Assembly (NCBI GenBank): GCA_013397695.1
Contig: VYZI01001045.1
Location: 15,338-79,337, forward strand
Origin: Centropus unirufus
Lineage: Eukaryota > Chordata > Aves > Cuculiformes > Centropidae
Direction: 5' to 3'
DNA length: 64,000 bases
Position 1 is the stretch's first letter, and every line of letters starts with the position of its first letter. Below are positions 62,220 to 64,000 of this stretch, piece after piece. Position numbers and translations under genes: made by a program. The notes beneath the pieces were generated by a model. It ran no database searches and was not told the DNA's origin. It saw only the letters and a program-made list of their open reading frames with translations.

Positions 62220-63670
62220 TTCTTGTAAATATGACTTTATATATTTTGCAGAGATTTGGACCTTGACCCTTTTCTCCAGCACCAGCATAGGTTGCCTGGA
62301 GCAGAATCCTTCTCCTGGTCATTGCTCCTGCCTGCAAAGTCACAGCAACAGCTGGGAAACAGCCGGATTTACCGGATGAGGGCTTGCCTTCCTCCTCCTC
62401 CCTCCGCCCTGCACGCACCGTAGGTGGGAAAGCTGGATGGTGGCTGGAGCTGGGAACAAAAGGAGGAAAACCGCCTGAGATGGGGGTAGCCCTGTTGTTT
62501 TCAGAGAGCTGGAAGCGGGTTGGTATTTTATCCCACTCAGCTCTTGAGAATTTGTCCTTGAGGCTTTGTTTTTTTCGCCTTTAAAGAAGCAGCTCAGATA
62601 TGAGAGGAACTGGGAAAAAGAAAGATTTAGACTCTGTGAACATTAGAGACTGAAAGGCAAAAGAAGAAGGAAAAGTCAAGGAATTGGGAGGTTCCAGCCC
62701 TTTTTGGTTTGAAGGAGGGGTTACAAATGTCTTGAAATGGCCCTTTGGGAAAAACTATTGTTCCTTCTCCTCTCCTTCATCCTCCTTAACCTCCAGCCCC
62801 AGCTGCCAGCTGGTTCCTCAGGGTCTCCTTGGACTCCCACCCGATCCTGTTCACCAGGAAACCTGTACTGGTCTCTAATTGAGTTTGCTGGTGCTGGGAC
62901 TGGGGGATGTGGTCCTTCAGGTGCCACCAAACTGCCGTGTCTCAGTGTCCCCCTGGCTCAGCACCAGGCTGTCCTGACTCAGTCCCTCAGTGCCTCTGTC
63001 TCCGCGTTTTGGAGTCTCCATGGGTCTAAAGCACTTTGTAAATCAAAGCCTCTTAACGTGGACATTTCCAAAGGGGCTGCAGCCATTCCCGGAGCCTGGT
63101 CAGGCTGTGCTGGAGCCGGGTGTTTGCAGCAGGGAAAACTGCTCCTGAGTCTGGTTTTCTGTCTTAGGTTGGTCCATGGCCATAGATTAGACCTGCCTGG
63201 CTCTGTCCTCTGCACCAAAACGTTGGGTGCTGACACCCAGGTATGAAGGACTGGGCTATGATTGGGTTTAGGAGTGGCTTTGGATTAGGATAAGCCCTGG
63301 CAGCCTCCTGCCTGCAAAACACTGCGGACTGCATTTCATCCTGCCTTTCCCAAGTGAAATCTGCCACTTCTAGACCAACCATAACACAGGTTCTTGGTGA
63401 TTTATTTTGTCTGCAAAAGGAGGTGGAAGCCGTCCCTTTCTGGTGGGCTGATGCTAAGCTGGAGTCAGATCTGAGGTGTTTACATCTCTGGAGAGGCAAA
63501 TCTGGGAATCGTGTTTCAGGAAGAATTGGAAGTAGCAGACTGAGAATGGAAATACCGGGAGAACAAGATGGATCATGCTCACCGCATGATAATTAAAGGA
63601 GTCTGAATTGCAGCTGCCTGGGAGACTGAAACCTTCCTTCCTCAAAGAGCAGCATCACTTCCGTACTTCA
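62220..63670. other. Non-coding intergenic DNA
   Basis: Moderate GC content, A-rich at 62560-62680. Open frames up to 169 codons have no recognisable domain or splice support. No repeat family was recognised. Confidence 0.4.
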
Positions 63671-63671
63671 A

Positions 63672-64000
63672 TGTCTTTCTTGGAGTGAAGGGCCCCAAAC
63701 TGACCCCAGGATTCCACGTGCAGCATCACCAGCCCCGAGCCCAGGGGGACGATCCCTTCCCTGCTCCTGCTGGCCACCCCATGGCTGATCCCAGCCCAGA
63801 TGCCCTTGGCCTTCTAGGCCACCTGGGCCACTGCTGCCTCGTGTTCAGATGCTGTTGACCAGCAACCCAGGTCCATTTCCTCCAGGCTTTCCAGCCAGGG
63901 GCAGCTTTCCAGCCACTCTTCTCCAAGCCTGGAGCTGCACGGGGTTGTTGTTGCCCAAGTGCAGGCCCCAGCACTTGGCCTTGTTGAACCCCATCCTGTT
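63672..64000 (-). mobile_element. CR1 fragment running off the window, reverse
   Basis: Reads TCTTTCTTGGAGTGAAGGGC through ACTGACCCCAGGATTCC and GGCCACCTGGGCCACTGCTG to TTGGCCTTGTTGAACCCCAT. Same region of CR1 as 15940-16230. Continues past 64000. Confidence 0.9.

Noticed and set aside
58143..63974. Next gene of the human order (SLC48A1 or HDAC7)
   Set aside because: I looked for the short four-helix SLC48A1 protein and HDAC7-like exons on both strands and saw none; they may lie beyond 64 kb.

Overview
This is a vertebrate, almost certainly avian, nuclear DNA window. More than twenty CR1 retrotransposon tails are scattered through it, each ending in the ATTCTATGATTCTATG-type octamer repeat typical of birds. 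Introns are very short, GC content is high, and G-rich minisatellites are common. That combination suggests a GC-rich microchromosome. No prokaryotic, viral or CRISPR-like content was seen.

Layout. (1) 1.8-3.4 kb, plus strand: a small multi-exon gene, reconstructed here, for a ~106-residue secreted protein (signal peptide, Pro/Ser/Thr-rich acidic middle, C-terminal amphipathic helix). It has a CCAAT box, a TATA-like box and a polyadenylation signal. (2) 3.4-13 kb: non-coding DNA with AT-rich homeodomain-site blocks that look like enhancers, a long pyrimidine tract and several minisatellites. (3) 13.1-19.2 kb, plus strand: NEUROD4, with a probable non-coding first exon in a CpG island, a single coding exon at 16616-17611 and an AU-rich 3' UTR. 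(4) 19.2-31.3 kb: non-coding, with OTX-type TAATCC sites, a CpG-rich stretch, minisatellites and CR1. (5) 31.3-39.7 kb, minus strand: ENDOU, reconstructed as 9 exons and 359 residues, with one somatomedin-B domain instead of the two in human. (6) 43.1-57.4 kb, minus strand: RAPGEF3 (EPAC1), reconstructed as 26 exons that keep frame to 859 residues from the first conserved Met. (7) 57.4-64 kb: a collagen-like GC-rich repeat next to a 177-base assembly gap, more minisatellites and CR1 fragments, no recognised gene.

How the genes relate. They are independent units: a proneural bHLH transcription factor, a secreted EndoU ribonuclease, a cAMP-activated Rap GEF, and a small secreted protein. The main interest is that the small secreted gene lies about 14 kb upstream of NEUROD4. 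In mammals that neighbourhood holds the rapidly evolving lacritin/dermcidin/MUCL1/GLYCAM1 cluster of small secreted proteins with C-terminal amphipathic helices. This gene may be an unannotated avian counterpart. All exon structures were derived by eye from splice sites, reading phase and remembered family sequence; no alignment was run.
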